A stretch of 6,765 nucleotides of DNA from an uncultured Marinicella sp. (GTDB lineage: Bacteria > Pseudomonadota > Gammaproteobacteria > Xanthomonadales > Marinicellaceae): contig CALLLZ010000276.1 in assembly GCA_938008005.1 (NCBI GenBank), forward strand, positions 1 to 6,765, in the 5' to 3' direction. Both the position numbers and the translations under genes were made by a program. Positions 6,001 to 6,765 of the stretch are shown here, one piece after another; position 1 is the stretch's first letter, and every line of letters begins with the position of its first letter. The notes under the pieces were generated by a model. That model saw nothing but the letters and a program-made list of their open reading frames with translations. It did no database searches and had not been told where the DNA came from.

Positions 6001-6765
6001 CTGCTGTTTTGAGCTTTACCATCACAAATAATGACACCAATAGCATCGCTGATTTGAGTTTTACCGATGATTTGGAATCAGTACTCAGTGGCCTAACAGC
6101 AGTTGCACCATTGCCCGTTAACCCTTGTGGTACAAGCTCCCAGATCAACGGAAGCAGTTCACTCAGTTTTATAGACGGTCAGTTGGCTGCTAACAGCAGT
6201 TGTACTTTTGATGTGACTGTCCAAATTCCTGCAGGACTCAGTGATTCAACTTTCACTAACATCACTTCAGACCTGATTCAAACTGGCGTACCTTTAGCAG
6301 CCCCAGCTATCGCCACCTTACAAGTTATGGGCGTACCTGTGATTAATGCCTCACCTCTGACCATTAGTTTTGGCGATATTGAAGTTGGCAACACTTCAAC
6401 TTTACAAACCGTTACTGTCAGCAACACTGGTTTAGGTGGATTGAATATCAGCAGTTTACCCGATGTTTCGGTAGACGTGAGCACTACCATTACCCAAGCT
6501 GGATCTGGTACTTGTCCATTTGCACCGTTTGTATTAGCCCCCTCTGGTAGTTGTACTTTAGATTATGAGTTCGCGCCTACCGCTACAGGTACAGTTAATG
6601 GCATTTCATCCATCGCTTCCAACTCAACTGGCTCGACCACCAATACAGACCTCACATTCTCTGGTACGGGCACACAAGCCATACTCAATTTAAACCCCAG
6701 CCCATTGGACTTTGGAATCACAGAAGTGAACACCACCAGCACGGCCATTGTTTTAACTGTCAGCA
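3078..6765 (+). CDS. Giant secreted repeat protein: DUF7933/DUF11-like units plus choice-of-anchor D (ASH) domains, 3' end outside window
   Basis: ATG at 3078 opens a frame of 1229 codons with no stop up to the edge. Residues 1-30 are a Sec signal peptide (Lys3-Lys4, hydrophobic core 10-27, cleavage AWA/Q). Residues 31-1083 form eight beta-sandwich-like units of about 125-140 residues. Recurrent signatures are TKSFTP or similar with a PG-D/N turn, an (F/Y)-x-(I/L)-x-N strand, D-x-L near FTD, SGL, CG-x-(G/S)-S and SC-(T/S)-F-(S/D). These match the DUF7933/DUF11-type Ig-like families. Residues 1084-1201 form an ASH/HYDIN-like choice-of-anchor D domain: LTISFGDIEVGNTSTLQTVT, SGTC, LAPSGSCTLDYEFAPTATG. 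A second such domain starts at about 1202 (LNPSPLDFGITEVNTTSTA). The mature part has two cysteines per unit. Such proteins are surface or matrix components, and a C-terminal sorting signal is expected downstream. Ligand and function are unknown. No enzyme motif was seen. Confidence 0.9.
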   Translation, partial: MQKKALTCSLFCQYFILIIGFMFCSFTAWAQPAFNANFTINEIGPGSTTTIIYTINNTDPINPVSDLAFINILPANVIIATPSQALSECINGLLVAPEGGNTITFTAGRIAAATDCTIRLNVESSVPGTYTNTTGDLTSDAGNSGTATANLTVNAERPGFTKNFSPSTVNFGDRSTLTFNVDNSINTNDARSLRFTDNLPVGMVIADPANVFTDCPDPINVITAIPGSQQLSYFPPNSIPALMAGATCSVSVDVLAQARGRLNNTSSNLTSIGSSFTLEDSGMAGDVLMVNSIGDIQLTQSFLDDPVLPGDEVVLEFELTSLNRNFDVTDINFTNDLNATLSGLVATGLPLNDVCGMGSTISGTSLLSLNGASLNPNETCSFSVTLQVPAVAPSGVYPNPTSQPTGQVTGQPTNGNIATDNLFVNFAPQLTKSFTPDILTAGETTIMEFTITNPSLIDTATEISFTDNLSAFLSGATVVALPAAGSCGAGSNFFTSIVVAQTIFNMTGANLAPGDSCTFSVDLNTASNTPPGTYINTTQAITATLAGQSFAGKPASADLIIRDTPELTMNFTGDPVTPGGTINVEYRISGFDEGNLNATNIAFDHDLDATLSGLEAVGLPLNDVCGTGSQLSGTGQITLTNGSISNGSVCEFTVTLQVPTAAANGSYTSTTSALTSMVNGENITANTATDSFTISSLEFSHQFIDDPSLPGDTVTVEYTINNLDPVNDATGMFFTHNLSGVLSGLTAVAPLPTSPCGAGSSLSGTTFLILVGADLTAGSSCTFSVPLDVPLTAANNNYGSLTSALTATVGGGNIVTPASNDTLIIDNNLIFFSKAFSDNPVTPGNTTSLEFTLVNGGDDDMSDLTFEDDLDAALSGLVATGLPLNDVCGLGSQISGTNILNFTGGNIPVGDSCTFSIDVIVPNGALSGAYPNITTEVDGTMSGLPVMGDPARDELMVGFFSLTKSFDGPVFSGDTAVLSFTITNNDTNSIADLSFTDDLESVLSGLTAVAPLPVNPCGTSSQINGSSSLSFIDGQLAANSSCTFDVTVQIPAGLSDSTFTNITSDLIQTGVPLAAPAIATLQVMGVPVINASPLTISFGDIEVGNTSTLQTVTVSNTGLGGLNISSLPDVSVDVSTTITQAGSGTCPFAPFVLAPSGSCTLDYEFAPTATGTVNGISSIASNSTGSTTNTDLTFSGTGTQAILNLNPSPLDFGITEVNTTSTAIVLTVS
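3168..6326 (+). repeat. Eight tandem Ig-like units encoded within the giant gene
   Basis: Approximate units, by codon frame: 3168-3539, 3540-3959, 3960-4349, 4350-4763, 4764-5159, 5160-5552, 5553-5942 and 5943-6326. The first two are more divergent. Of the last six, the units starting at 3960, 4764 and 5553 share GLPLNDVCG, while those starting at 4350, 5160 and 5943 have an ALP or PLP segment before CG. Nucleotide identity between copies is visibly lower than protein similarity, which points to old duplications rather than recent expansion. Boundaries are judged by eye. Confidence 0.8.
6327..6765 (+). other. Choice-of-anchor D / ASH domain region (one complete, one cut)
   Basis: Residues 1084-1201 of the giant protein show the ASH pattern: P-L-x-I-x-F-G-D-I-x-V-G near the start, V-S-N-T-G, then Cys1152 and a Cys 12 residues later (LAPSGSC) followed by F-A-P-T and a final F-S-G-T-G. 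A second copy begins at about 6681 with FGITEVNTTST and is cut by the edge. Such domains are beta-sandwiches often found before C-terminal anchors in bacterial surface proteins. Confidence 0.8.

Noticed and set aside
5468..6148. Long minus-strand open frame (226 codons) opposite the giant gene, with several shorter ones between 3233 and 6748
   Set aside because: They mirror the repeat units of the plus-strand gene and have Ser/Val/Pro-rich compositions typical of antisense shadows. The plus frame has a signal peptide, Shine-Dalgarno and family motifs.

Overview
The window is 6765 bp of AT-leaning bacterial DNA. It holds three genes for exported proteins and one tRNA gene. The best guess for the host is a Gram-negative, probably gammaproteobacterial, marine-type organism such as a Marinicella relative. 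The clues are a tRNA with an encoded CCA tail, a perfect sigma70-type promoter, clear Shine-Dalgarno sites, Sec signal peptides, and two 'choice-of-anchor' domain families that often occur together in large surface proteins of such bacteria. This assignment is inference from style only.

Layout, left to right. (1) Positions 1-903, minus strand: the N-terminal 301 codons of a choice-of-anchor A protein that starts at GTG and runs off the left edge. (2) Positions 904-1376: about 470 bp with no convincing gene but several inverted repeats and one perfect DnaA-box sequence. (3) Positions 1377-1452, minus strand: tRNA-Phe(GAA), with a consensus promoter at 1491-1519. (4) Positions 1660-2910, minus strand: a complete secreted protein of 416 residues with two tail-fibre-like beta repeats and a C-terminal coiled coil, followed by a hairpin at 1615-1645. 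(5) Positions 2911-3077: a 167-bp divergent regulatory region. (6) Position 3078 to the right edge, plus strand: at least 1229 codons of a giant secreted repeat protein. It has a signal peptide, eight Ig-like DUF7933/DUF11-type units, and then ASH-type choice-of-anchor D domains. Its end lies outside the window.

The three proteins all look exported and structural: beta-rich, repetitive, with no enzyme motif seen. The region therefore looks like a cell-surface or extracellular-matrix locus placed around a housekeeping tRNA. The 416-residue gene and the giant gene are divergent and could be co-regulated from their shared intergenic region; this is not shown. Both choice-of-anchor families usually end in a C-terminal sorting signal, but both genes are cut before that point, so the anchor type cannot be read here.

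I found no insertion sequence, CRISPR array, phage gene or defence system, and no clear evidence of a new enzymatic system. The most distinctive feature is the higher-order architecture of the giant repeat protein: two kinds of unit alternate, and every unit carries one pair of cysteines. The cluster of palindromes between the tRNA and the choice-of-anchor A gene comes next.
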